Part shown: positions 23,688 through 30,816 of the stretch, one piece after another | How positions within the stretch are numbered: position 1 is the first letter of the stretch | Layout of the letters: every line of letters begins with the position of its first letter | NCBI GenBank assembly: GCA_947631575.1 | Contig: CANRLW010000013.1 | Span: forward strand, 1-34,285 | Direction: 5' to 3' | Length of the DNA stretch: 34,285 nt | Origin: an uncultured Clostridia bacterium | GTDB lineage: Bacteria; Bacillota; Clostridia; Oscillospirales; Ruminococcaceae | Translations under genes and position numbers: made by a program | Notes under the pieces: generated by a model | Seen by the model: only the letters and a program-made list of their open reading frames with translations | Databases searched by the model: none | What the model was told of the DNA's origin: nothing

Positions 23688-24433
23688 ACGCTGTTTCGGC
23701 GAAAAATGTAAACCTGTGGTACGGCAAAAATCAAGCCTTGAAAGACATAAACCTCGATTTTCCCGCGCGGAAGATAACCGCGCTTATAGGTCCGTCGGGC
23801 TGCGGAAAATCCACGTTTCTGAAATCCCTCAACCGAATGAACGACCTTGTGGAGGGCTGCCGCGTAGAGGGTGAAATTACGCTTGACGGCGTGGATATTT
23901 ACAAAGACTATGATGTGAATGAGCTTAGAAAGCGCGTTGGAATGGTCTTTCAGAAACCGAACCCGTTTCCTATGAGCATTTACGACAACATCGCCTACGG
24001 ACCGCGCATTCACGGTATACGTTCTCGTAAAAAGTTGGACGAAATTGTTGAAATGTCGCTGAAAAAAGCGGCTATCTGGGACGAATGCAAGGACAGACTG
24101 AAAAAGAGCGCGCTCGGAATGAGCGGCGGTCAGCAGCAGAGATTGTGTATCGCAAGAGCCTTGGCAGTCGAACCCGAAGTGCTGTTAATGGACGAACCGA
24201 CTTCCGCGCTTGACCCTATCTCCACTTCCAAAATTGAAGATCTGGCAATGGAACTTAGCAAAAAATATACCATTGTAATTGTCACGCACAATATGCAGCA
24301 GGCGGCTAGAATTGCCGACCAAACGGCGTTTTTCCTGCTCGGAGAACTTATTGAGGCGGGCGACACCGACAAAATGTTCTCAATGCCGTCCGACAAGCGC
24401 ACGGAAGATTACATTACAGGGAGGTTTGGTTAA
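23684..24433 (+). CDS. pstB: Phosphate ABC transporter ATPase PstB
   Basis: 249-aa ATPase of the ABC-type phosphate importer. Walker [10 protein letters not shown] at residues 36-44, Q-loop [15 protein letters not shown], signature [10 protein letters not shown], Walker [14 protein letters not shown] and H-loop IVTHNMQQ are all intact. [14 protein letters not shown] is PstB-specific. It overlaps both neighbours (ATGA with pstA, TAATG with phoU). Confidence 0.97.
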   Translation: MNAVSAKNVNLWYGKNQALKDINLDFPARKITALIGPSGCGKSTFLKSLNRMNDLVEGCRVEGEITLDGVDIYKDYDVNELRKRVGMVFQKPNPFPMSIYDNIAYGPRIHGIRSRKKLDEIVEMSLKKAAIWDECKDRLKKSALGMSGGQQQRLCIARALAVEPEVLLMDEPTSALDPISTSKIEDLAMELSKKYTIVIVTHNMQQAARIADQTAFFLLGELIEAGDTDKMFSMPSDKRTEDYITGRFG

Positions 24434-25074
24434 TGCGCGACCGTTATGAAGAACAGCTGCGTTTGCTGAACAAAGAACTTGCGGAAATGGGCGGGCTTTG
24501 CGAGGAAGGCATATCCTACGCCGTGAAATATCTCACGGAAAATAATCCCGAAATGAAGAAAAACGCCGAGGAATGTGAAAAGCAGATAGACCGAACAGAA
24601 CGCGACATAGAGGCGCTTTGTATGCGCCTTTTAATGCACCAGCAGCCTGTCGCGGCAGATTTCAGGCAAATCACCGCCGCGCTGAAAATGATTTCCGATA
24701 TGGAGCGTATCGGCGACCACGCGGAGGACATCGTAGAACTTGGCGACTACATCGGCGAAACGGATAAAACTCTCCGTGAGCATATCGGGAAAATGGCTGA
24801 GGCGGCGGTGAAAATGCTTTCCGCAAGCGTAAACTCCTACACCGAGAAAAATGCGGACCTTGCGAAGTCTGTAATTTTAATGGACGATACCGTTGACGAG
24901 TTGTTTATAGAAATGAAACAAAAGCTGCTCAAAGCCGTAAAAAGCGAGGCAGAGGACGCGGCAGCACTTCTTGATTTGCTGATGATAGCGAAATATTTCG
25001 AGCGTATCGGCGACCACGCGGAAAATATCGCCGAGTGGGTAATATACGCTCTCACGGGACAGCACAAGACTTGA
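24433..25074 (+). CDS. phoU: Phosphate signalling protein PhoU
   Basis: 213-aa, all-helical, two PhoU repeats. Each repeat has the metal-binding motif: MERIGDHAEDI in the first and FERIGDHAENI in the second. PhoU couples Pst transport to the Pho histidine kinase. The ATG overlaps the pstB stop by one base. The stop codon lies in the -35 box of the next promoter. Confidence 0.95.
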   Translation: MRDRYEEQLRLLNKELAEMGGLCEEGISYAVKYLTENNPEMKKNAEECEKQIDRTERDIEALCMRLLMHQQPVAADFRQITAALKMISDMERIGDHAEDIVELGDYIGETDKTLREHIGKMAEAAVKMLSASVNSYTEKNADLAKSVILMDDTVDELFIEMKQKLLKAVKSEAEDAAALLDLLMIAKYFERIGDHAENIAEWVIYALTGQHKT

Positions 25075-25099
25075 TTTTCTGTATAAAATGTGGTATCAT
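25071..25099 (+). promoter_or_regulatory. Promoter of the two-component pair
   Basis: TTGATT (25071-25076), 17-bp spacer, TATCAT (25094-25099), overlapping the phoU stop. It allows basal expression of the regulator pair independently of pst. Confidence 0.65.
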
Positions 25100-25116
25100 A
25101 GTAACGGGTGATAAAA

Positions 25117-25794
25117 ATGGAGAAAATCTATTTTGTCGAGGACGACGACAATATCCGAAAGCTTGTCTGTTACGCATTGAAACGGGAAAATTACGCGGTG
25201 GAGGGATTTGCTCTGCCGTCCGAATTTTACAGCGCATATCAGACTGAAAAGCCAGATTTGATACTGCTTGACATAATGCTCCCCGAAGAGGACGGGCTTT
25301 CGATACTCGGAAAAATACGCCGCAAAGACCCCGAAATTCCCGTTATTATGATAACCGCAAAGGACAGCGAATTTGACAAAGTGACAGGACTTGACGCGGG
25401 CGCGGACGACTATATTGCAAAACCGTTCGGAATGACGGAGATGATTTCCCGCGTGCGTGCGGTATTGCGGAGAAGTAAAAGAACAGCAGATGAAAATTCC
25501 GTTTTTCATATCGGAATAATGACCGTGGACAGCGCAAAGCACGTTGTAACCGTTTCGGGAGAGCCTGTTTCGCTCTCGTTCAAGGAATTTGCCCTGCTTG
25601 AAATTCTGATTAGAGCAGGCGGGAAAGTCGTTTCCCGTGAGGAATTATTTGAAAAAATATGGGGCGAATTTTACGGCGAATCGCGGACGCTTGACGTGCA
25701 TATCCGAAATCTTAGAAGTAAGCTTGGGAAAGCGGGAAAGTACATTCAGACCGTGAAAAATATCGGCTATAAAATCGGTGAAGATGATGAATAA
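25117..25794 (+). CDS. OmpR/PhoB-family response regulator, probably PhoP/PhoB
   Basis: 225-aa response regulator. The receiver has the acidic pocket EDDD near the N-terminus, phospho-acceptor Asp in LILLDIMLP, switch Thr in IMITAKD and Lys in IAKPFG. The C-terminal winged helix carries REELFEKIWG, the recognition helix SRTLDVHIRNLRSKLG and the wing YIQTVKNIGYKI. The start at 25117 is chosen because GGGTGA lies 5 nt upstream; the in-frame GTG at 25108 is inside that site. Placement after phoU identifies it as the phosphate regulator. Confidence 0.9.
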   Translation: MEKIYFVEDDDNIRKLVCYALKRENYAVEGFALPSEFYSAYQTEKPDLILLDIMLPEEDGLSILGKIRRKDPEIPVIMITAKDSEFDKVTGLDAGADDYIAKPFGMTEMISRVRAVLRRSKRTADENSVFHIGIMTVDSAKHVVTVSGEPVSLSFKEFALLEILIRAGGKVVSREELFEKIWGEFYGESRTLDVHIRNLRSKLGKAGKYIQTVKNIGYKIGEDDE

Positions 25795-27007
25795 GAAAAT
25801 ATTCCGATATACGCTTTTTATAACGTTAATTCTGCTCGTCATAAGCATTGCGGCAATTGTCGGGCTGCTCTACGGGAATTTTGAAAGTCAGCTAAAATCG
25901 CGGCTTGAAACCGAGGCTGAATATGTCGGCGCGGCAATCTCTTCGGAGGGCGTTTCATATTTTGACAGGATAAACAGCGACGAGCGCGTTACACTTATCG
26001 CGCCCGACGGTACGGTAATTGCCGACACACGGGCAGATCTGGATAAACTCGAAAATCATCTTGACCGAAAAGAAATCCGGCTTGCATTGCAAAACGGCAG
26101 CGGCACAAGCGTTCGTTATTCCGAAACCTTTATGGAGCGGACGGTCTACTATGCCGTGAAACTCGAAAACGGGAATATTCTCCGCGTTTCCGCAAGGCAG
26201 AACACGATTTTAAATATCATCATAAACATTGCCGTTCCGATAGCGGTGATAATTCTGCTTGCGGTTGGAGCATCGGCAATTCTTTCCGTGAAAATCTCAA
26301 AGAACATCATTGATGATGAAGAACGCGAAAAGCGCGAACAAATGCGGCGTGAATTTACGTCGAACGTTTCGCACGAGCTGAAAACTCCGCTTACATCTAT
26401 TTCGGGATTTGCGGAAATGCTTATGCAGGGCGACGCGGACAGGGAAACGGTCGCTGATTTTTCAAAATCCATTTATGATGAATCGCAGAGAATGATAACG
26501 CTTGTGCAGGATATTCTGCGAATTTCAGAACTTGACGAAAAAACGGAATTTGAACAGGAACAGGTTGACCTCTATGACCTTGCGGAAGAGGTAACAACTC
26601 GTTTGCAGTCTGAGGCGGAAAAATCACAGGTTCAGGTGCGCGTTATCGGCGAGCATTGTCATATTTTAGGAGTTCGGAAAATTCTGGACGAAGTGATTTA
26701 TAATCTTTGCGACAATGCGATAAAATACAACCGCCCGAACGGACTGGCGGAGATAAGTGTTCGTGAAACTGAAAATACTGTCTTGCTGTCTGTGCGGGAT
26801 ACGGGTATCGGCATTGCAAAAGAGGAGCAGGAGCGCATTTTCGAGCGCTTTTATCGCGTTGACAAGGCGCGTTCCAAAGCGATAGGCGGAACGGGTCTTG
26901 GGCTGTCTATTGTAAAGCACGGCGCAATGTATCATCACGCACAGATACAAATTGAAAGCGACATCGGAAAAGGAACGACTGTTACGGTTTGGTTTCCCAT
27001 GACGTAA
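25787..27007 (+). CDS. Sensor histidine kinase, probably PhoR
   Basis: 406-aa kinase: TM1 near residues 6-28, extracytoplasmic domain ~30-135, TM2 ~148-170, then the dimerisation/H-box SNVSHELKTPLTSISGF, N-box VIYNLCDNAIKYN, G1 VRDTGIGIA, F-box ERFYRVDKAR and G2 GGTGLGLSIVKH. It lacks an obvious HAMP or PAS domain, so it is shorter than B. subtilis PhoR and input probably comes through PhoU/Pst. The best start (ATG 25787) overlaps the regulator stop by 8 nt. Confidence 0.9.
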   Translation: MNKKIFRYTLFITLILLVISIAAIVGLLYGNFESQLKSRLETEAEYVGAAISSEGVSYFDRINSDERVTLIAPDGTVIADTRADLDKLENHLDRKEIRLALQNGSGTSVRYSETFMERTVYYAVKLENGNILRVSARQNTILNIIINIAVPIAVIILLAVGASAILSVKISKNIIDDEEREKREQMRREFTSNVSHELKTPLTSISGFAEMLMQGDADRETVADFSKSIYDESQRMITLVQDILRISELDEKTEFEQEQVDLYDLAEEVTTRLQSEAEKSQVQVRVIGEHCHILGVRKILDEVIYNLCDNAIKYNRPNGLAEISVRETENTVLLSVRDTGIGIAKEEQERIFERFYRVDKARSKAIGGTGLGLSIVKHGAMYHHAQIQIESDIGKGTTVTVWFPMT

Positions 27008-27083
27008 GATGTTCAAAATAAAGCTTGTGATCTGTTGACGGAAAAACTTATTTTGCGTTGCAAAAATAAATCCTCTGTCGTAA

Positions 27084-27145
27084 CGCTACCCTCAGGTGCC
27101 GGTGATCGCAAGGTCATGTGGGTTCAAGTCCCGTCACCTGCACCA
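27084..27145 (+). repeat. Duplicated 3' fragment of tRNA-Leu, putative island right attachment site
   Basis: Matches tRNA-Leu 4890-4951 at 58 of 62 positions; the last 44 nt including CCA are identical. The acceptor 5' strand and D-arm are missing, and the anticodon stem changes break pairing, so it is not a functional tRNA. Confidence 0.9.
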
Positions 27146-27146
27146 C

Positions 27147-27180
27147 GCATTGAAACCCGCCTTTACGGCGGGCTTCAATG
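27147..27180 (+). terminator. Terminator-like perfect stem after the tRNA fragment
   Basis: GCATTGAAACCCGCC and GGCGGGCTTCAATGC pair over about 15 bp (one bulge), directly after the CCA of the fragment. There is no long T run immediately after. It looks like the original terminator of the tRNA locus. Confidence 0.6.
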
Positions 27181-27181
27181 C

Positions 27182-27250
27182 TGCACATTTTTACTTTGAA
27201 TTGCCCTAATGGCAATTCAATTTTGCTTTGCAAAACCGTAAAAATGTGCA
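27182..27250. ncRNA. Three-way-junction structure, possible small RNA or repeat element
   Basis: The outer perfect 13-bp stem TGCACATTTTTAC (27182-27194) / GTAAAAATGTGCA (27238-27250) encloses two perfect hairpins: TTGAATTGCC-N5-GGCAATTCAA (27196-27220) and TTTTGC-TTT-GCAAAA (27221-27235). There is no ORF. A similar TTTTGC-GTT-GCAAAA hairpin is at 27051-27065. Confidence 0.45.
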
Positions 27251-27281
27251 CTTCCTGAAAAGTGGTTTTGGCATATAGGTT

Positions 27282-27403
27282 AAGAAAATCTTTTTTGTAA
27301 AGGTTAGACAGCCGGTGCGACCGGCAGCGATAACGTCTCAAGCGTTGGTTTGAGACGTTTTCTTTTGGCTCGACCAAGAAAATCTTTTTGTAAAGATTAG
27401 ACA
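27282..27403 (+). repeat. 28-nt direct repeats flanking a terminator
   Basis: AAGAAAATCTTTTTTGTAAA... at about 27282-27310 and AAGAAAATCTTTTTGTAAAG... at about 27376-27403 differ by one base and one indel. Between them lie the hairpin GCCGGT-GCG-ACCGGC (27310-27324) and the terminator at 27331-27362. Confidence 0.6.
27331..27365 (+). terminator. Strong rho-independent terminator
   Basis: AACGTCTCAA and TTGAGACGTT pair over 10 bp around an 8-nt loop, followed by TTCTTTT. Confidence 0.8.
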
Positions 27404-27457
27404 CTTAGAGGTTAGAAATAAGAAGTAAGAGGTCAGAGTTTTAGCTCTGACCTCTAA
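27404..27457. repeat. Heptameric repeat copy E with hairpin; terminator of the minus-strand operon
   Basis: Units TTAGAGG, TTAGAAA, TAAGAAG, TAAGAGG; then AGAGGTCAGAG (27428-27438) pairs perfectly with CTCTGACCTCT (27445-27455). On the minus strand this follows the last gene of the ATP-grasp operon. Confidence 0.65.
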
Positions 27458-27462
27458 ATTTC

Positions 27463-28395
27463 TCACCTTCGGAAAGGTATAATTTTATACAACACCGTTT
27501 TTTCAAACTCCAGCGGTCTGTTATATCTGAAGAACACGATCCCGTCAGTCGGCGCGGTTATCTGCCTGATGACGCTGCCGTCAAGAGGGTCGGTTATTTC
27601 ACATAGAACATCGCCTTTTCTAAATTCATCGCCGGTTTTTACAAAGCTCTTGTAAATGCCTGCTACGGGCGAGTGAATTTGCACAAGCGATTTTTCGTCA
27701 AGCATTTCGGTTATATAGCCGCCCGGAATTTTTGTTTTGATAACGCCGTTTGCCGACATAAACCTTAAAATTGCGTCTACCGCAAGTTTTGCGGACGGCT
27801 CGTCAATGTTGTCTGTGGCATTTGTATACAGCGAAAAAGCCTGAGTTTCCCATATCTGCCAGTTGTAATTAAGCGTTGTCGTGTCATACGGACGAGGCTT
27901 TCTTATAAACGCAAACGGCAGCCCGAAATACTTCATAAGTTCGTGGTCTGTAAATCCCGTTTCCATTAGTTTAACGTGCGGCAGAAAATCTCCCTGCTGA
28001 TAAAAACTTGCAAGCTGAACGCCGTATTTATAGCCCTTTACGCTCTCAAAAATGCCCGCGGCAATTCTCTGCGTTGTTTCTCCCAGGTCATAGCCGGGAA
28101 ACATTCGGTTTATGTCAGTGTTGTCCATTGTCCAGAAACGTTTTCCAATGTTCATTGAATAGTAGTTTGCAGAAGGGATTATCATTATTTCGCAGTTGTC
28201 CGAAATGAGCCCCTCGCTTTCGAGGTCTTTAAGACGGCTGACAAGCTGCGAACAAACGTACATCTGCTGTACTTCATTGCCACGCATTGCGCCGACAACG
28301 CACATTGCCTTTTCGCCTTGACCGAACTGAAAGCCTATTATGTCCATACTCTCGCGATACGGCGAACGAAGTGAATACAATGTCTTTTTACGCAT
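27463..28395 (-). CDS. Aspartoacylase/succinylglutamate-desuccinylase-like protein lacking two zinc ligands (probable pseudoenzyme)
   Basis: 310-aa member of the AstE/AspA branch of the M14 zinc carboxypeptidase fold, paralogous to its neighbour. The zinc motif HxxE, normally in G-x-HG-x-E, reads GAMRGNE: His is replaced by Arg38, with Glu41 kept. The second His (DIHSS in the neighbour) is replaced: GVQLAS, Ala129. DINRMFPG and a late Glu (WETQAF) are retained, so the fold and substrate pocket seem preserved while zinc binding is lost. A C-terminal beta-sandwich/lipoyl-like domain (IHSPVAGIYKSFVKTGDEFRKGDVL) ends the protein. ATG 28395 follows GGGGGTGA; it overlaps the upstream deacylase gene by 8 nt. 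Confidence 0.82.
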   Translation of the reverse strand: MRKKTLYSLRSPYRESMDIIGFQFGQGEKAMCVVGAMRGNEVQQMYVCSQLVSRLKDLESEGLISDNCEIMIIPSANYYSMNIGKRFWTMDNTDINRMFPGYDLGETTQRIAAGIFESVKGYKYGVQLASFYQQGDFLPHVKLMETGFTDHELMKYFGLPFAFIRKPRPYDTTTLNYNWQIWETQAFSLYTNATDNIDEPSAKLAVDAILRFMSANGVIKTKIPGGYITEMLDEKSLVQIHSPVAGIYKSFVKTGDEFRKGDVLCEITDPLDGSVIRQITAPTDGIVFFRYNRPLEFEKTVLYKIIPFRR

Positions 28396-29332
28396 TTGTT
28401 TCACCCCCTAAGATCCTTGCTATAAGCGAGCCGCCGTAGACTATGGGAAATTCTCTTAGCGTAAAAATAATTCCGTCACAGGGCGAGGTTACGTATTCTT
28501 CAACATTTCCCGTAACCGGGTCAATAACGCTCCCCACAGCGTCGCCGCATTTAACATGCGACCAGTGTTTTGCCGTCGGGATAAAAATCCCCGCCGCGCC
28601 CGAATTTACAAATTCTACAGCCCTGTCCGCGGAAATGATAGGCTCTTTTACGGGCTTACATTCACCTTTCCACATTCCAAGGTTTTTCAGAAGATTTAAA
28701 ATGCCCTCGGTCAGCCTGTCGCCGTATTCGCAGGTTATCCTCATTCCTACTCCCATTTCAACAACAAGCGTTTTCGTCCCTATGCTGTTGAGGCTGTAAG
28801 CAAGCGTTGATTCAAGAACAGTCGCCGAGGCATGTACCCAGATGAAATCACAACCGAGCATTTTTGCATAGGGAATAAGCTCGTTGGCGGTTATTTCGTT
28901 TATTCTGACTTGCGGAATTTCGCGCAGATAAATGTTGCTCGAATGAATATCAATGCAAATGTCGGCGCCGCTTATGTCGGAAATTATGTCCGCCGAAAGA
29001 CACTCCGCCATAGTGCCTTCTGTACTTCCGGGGAAAATGCGGTTCATATCAAGGTCAAACAGCGGAATACCTCTCGTTATTGAATCAATGCCGAGGGGAT
29101 TTAGCGCGGGATAAATATCCACTGTGCCGTTTAACAGCGCAAGATTATTCTGCAATACGTTTGCCAGCTTTGCGCAGACATATTGCCCTTCCAGCTCGTC
29201 TCCGTGTATTCCCGTAACAATGCAGACCCTTTTTCCCGAGGGCTCTTTATTGTCCGAGCCGACATAACGGTTTTTCTTTATGACAATGTTTTCATTTACC
29301 GAAAGTCCCGCCTTCGCGACTTCTTCTATCAT
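28388..29332 (-). CDS. Succinylglutamate desuccinylase/aspartoacylase-family deacylase (catalytic)
   Basis: 314-aa zinc hydrolase of the AstE/AspA family, which cleaves amide-linked acyl groups or amino acids. Intact zinc ligands: His43 and Glu46 in TGIHGDE, His130 in CIDIHSS; DMNRIFPG (substrate Arg) and VVEMGVGMR (general base Glu) are present. The C-terminal domain (SGAAGIFIPTAKHWSHVKCGDAVGSVIDPVTG) resembles a lipoyl/biotinyl-like beta-sandwich. ATG 29332 is chosen since GGGAG lies 7 nt before; an in-frame TTG at 29359 overlaps the upstream gene. Operon position after the transglutaminase-like gene suggests it acts on the product of the ATP-grasp system. Confidence 0.85.
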   Translation of the reverse strand: MIEEVAKAGLSVNENIVIKKNRYVGSDNKEPSGKRVCIVTGIHGDELEGQYVCAKLANVLQNNLALLNGTVDIYPALNPLGIDSITRGIPLFDLDMNRIFPGSTEGTMAECLSADIISDISGADICIDIHSSNIYLREIPQVRINEITANELIPYAKMLGCDFIWVHASATVLESTLAYSLNSIGTKTLVVEMGVGMRITCEYGDRLTEGILNLLKNLGMWKGECKPVKEPIISADRAVEFVNSGAAGIFIPTAKHWSHVKCGDAVGSVIDPVTGNVEEYVTSPCDGIIFTLREFPIVYGGSLIARILGGETNA

Positions 29333-29345
29333 AACTCCACTCCCT

Positions 29346-30125
29346 TTAAAATTCGGCAACGGTTGACGTTACCGTCTGAACTCCTTTTGAATTTCCAAGA
29401 TAGATCCCGCGTTCAATAGGGCAGTCCGAATAATCTCTGCCGTGGCAGAGTTTTATATAATTTTCACTGATAAATCTGTTATTTGCGGGGTCGATCCCAT
29501 ACCACCTCGAGCCGCTCCCTATCTCCGTCCAGGCGTGAGTTTCGCCGCTTTCGTACGCTAATCCCGAAACATAGCGGCAGCGAATTCCGTCCAGCCTGCA
29601 CAGCGCCAGGAAAATGTGCGCATAGTCCTGGCATACTCCCTTGCCGAGCGACAGCGCCTCTTCCGCGGAGGTATGAACGTCCGTTACTCCCTTTTCGTAT
29701 TTCATTTTTGAATACAGGGAATTGCAAAGCTCCATTGCTCGGTCAATGGGAAATTCGGCGGTCGGCTTGTTTTCCTCGTAAAACCTTCTTATACATTCTC
29801 CCTGCTTTGTAAGCGGAGAACTGTAACCATATATCGCCGAGGGAAATCCCGAAATATCCCGCGTGTTTATTATCTCGGCTTTCCCCGAAATGTGAAATGA
29901 AAAAACGTCGTGAGGCTCTGGTATTCTTCCGCAGATAAGCGTATTTCCGAAACTGTCGCGGCTAAACCAGATCTTGCTGTTTTCATTTGGGAATATCTCA
30001 TACCGCGATTCTCTTATAAGCTGCCTTCCGTCAGACACGGGCAGACAGCGCAAAGTAAAGCAATGCTCCGAAACATTTCCCGAAAACTGAAGTTCAGCCG
30101 AATACTCAAACCGCAGCCGTTTCAA
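29346..30125 (-). CDS. Transglutaminase-like cysteine protease
   Basis: 259-aa cytosolic protein: N-terminal beta-sandwich (Bact_transglu_N-like, residues 1-90), then the transglutaminase core with Cys165 (GKGVCQDYAH), His197 (ETHAWTEI) and Asp212 (YGIDPANN). Such proteins accompany ATP-grasp and alpha-E genes in many bacteria and are thought to cleave the peptide or isopeptide bonds they form. It starts at TTG 30125, decided by AGAGGTGA at the right distance; it overlaps the alpha-E gene by 20 nt. Confidence 0.87.
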   Translation of the reverse strand: MKRLRFEYSAELQFSGNVSEHCFTLRCLPVSDGRQLIRESRYEIFPNENSKIWFSRDSFGNTLICGRIPEPHDVFSFHISGKAEIINTRDISGFPSAIYGYSSPLTKQGECIRRFYEENKPTAEFPIDRAMELCNSLYSKMKYEKGVTDVHTSAEEALSLGKGVCQDYAHIFLALCRLDGIRCRYVSGLAYESGETHAWTEIGSGSRWYGIDPANNRFISENYIKLCHGRDYSDCPIERGIYLGNSKGVQTVTSTVAEF

Positions 30126-30816
30126 TGAAATTCACCTCTATAAGCGCCTCAACGTTCGCTATCAATGCGTTTCTGTTTTCGCCCAGCTTTTCGGGAACGG
30201 CAATTGCGGCTTTTATCTGCGATAATGCAACTTTGTTTATAATACAACCGCTTTGCCCGATATAGCGTTCAACGTGCTTTACGAGATTGTTTAAGGCGCT
30301 GAACGTTTCTTCTTCGGGAAGAGACAGCCTTAAAAGCATATCAACATGTTCTACCGACTTTCCGAGATGAATAATTCTTAATGCGTCAAGGTCGGTCATG
30401 TTGCTGTCAACGCTCCCCCAGAACGCATAAATTGCGTCGCGCACGGGCAGCAGATCATAGCGTATCTTGTCCGTGCCTCTGCATGACTTAAACTTGTCAG
30501 CCGCCATTTGCAAATAAGACAGCGACGGCGTTTTTATTTCCTCGCGCAGAACAATGCCGTTTCCCAAAGCGCGCAGAAGATTTGAATAAATAGAGTTCGG
30601 GTCGTCTTCGTCAAATACATAGCGGTCAAAGAAATCGTCAAAGTCCTTATAAATATTCGGAACGTTTATGTCGTCGAGGTATTTCCCGTAAAACTCCCTC
30701 TTTTCAATTATTTTATCGGCATACTTGAAGAACGAATTGAGCGTTATAAATACGCGCTCGGTATATCTCCCCAGCCAGAAAAGATTGTTTATGTTTATTC
30801 TTGTGATAGTACCCAT
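30106..30816 (-). CDS. Alpha-E domain protein (DUF403)
   Basis: 236-aa, all-helical alpha-E protein, found almost only beside circularly permuted ATP-grasp enzymes, often fused to them. Signatures: INNLFWLGRYTERVFITLNSFFKYADK at the N-terminus, a central RDAIYAFWGSVDSNM segment, and DALRIIHLGKSVEHVDMLLRLSLPEEET. The exact role is unknown; it probably supports the ligase. ATG 30816 follows AGGAGGAGG; the start overlaps the ATP-grasp stop by 22 nt. Confidence 0.88.
   Translation of the reverse strand: MGTITRININNLFWLGRYTERVFITLNSFFKYADKIIEKREFYGKYLDDINVPNIYKDFDDFFDRYVFDEDDPNSIYSNLLRALGNGIVLREEIKTPSLSYLQMAADKFKSCRGTDKIRYDLLPVRDAIYAFWGSVDSNMTDLDALRIIHLGKSVEHVDMLLRLSLPEEETFSALNNLVKHVERYIGQSGCIINKVALSQIKAAIAVPEKLGENRNALIANVEALIEVNFIETAAV

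Larger units (their letters stand above)
4908..27145 (+). mobile_element. Putative tRNA-Leu-targeted genomic island, integrase lost
   Basis: The intact tRNA-Leu at the left and a directly repeated tRNA-Leu 3' fragment at the right (4908-4951 identical to 27102-27145; 58/62 over the longer match) bracket about 22.2 kb. This is how tyrosine-integrase elements look after insertion into a tRNA 3' end. The tRNA fragment at the right is followed by a perfect terminator stem, which looks like the original tRNA terminator, whereas the intact tRNA is followed by a repeat hairpin instead. No integrase, relaxase or replication gene is intact; two serine-recombinase remnants lie inside. The pst/pho genes at the right edge are unusual island cargo, so either the boundary or the interpretation may need revision. 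Confidence 0.45.

Noticed and set aside
27060-27145. Second functional tRNA-Leu
   Set aside because: No acceptor 5' strand or D-arm and the anticodon stem does not pair; only the 3' part is present.
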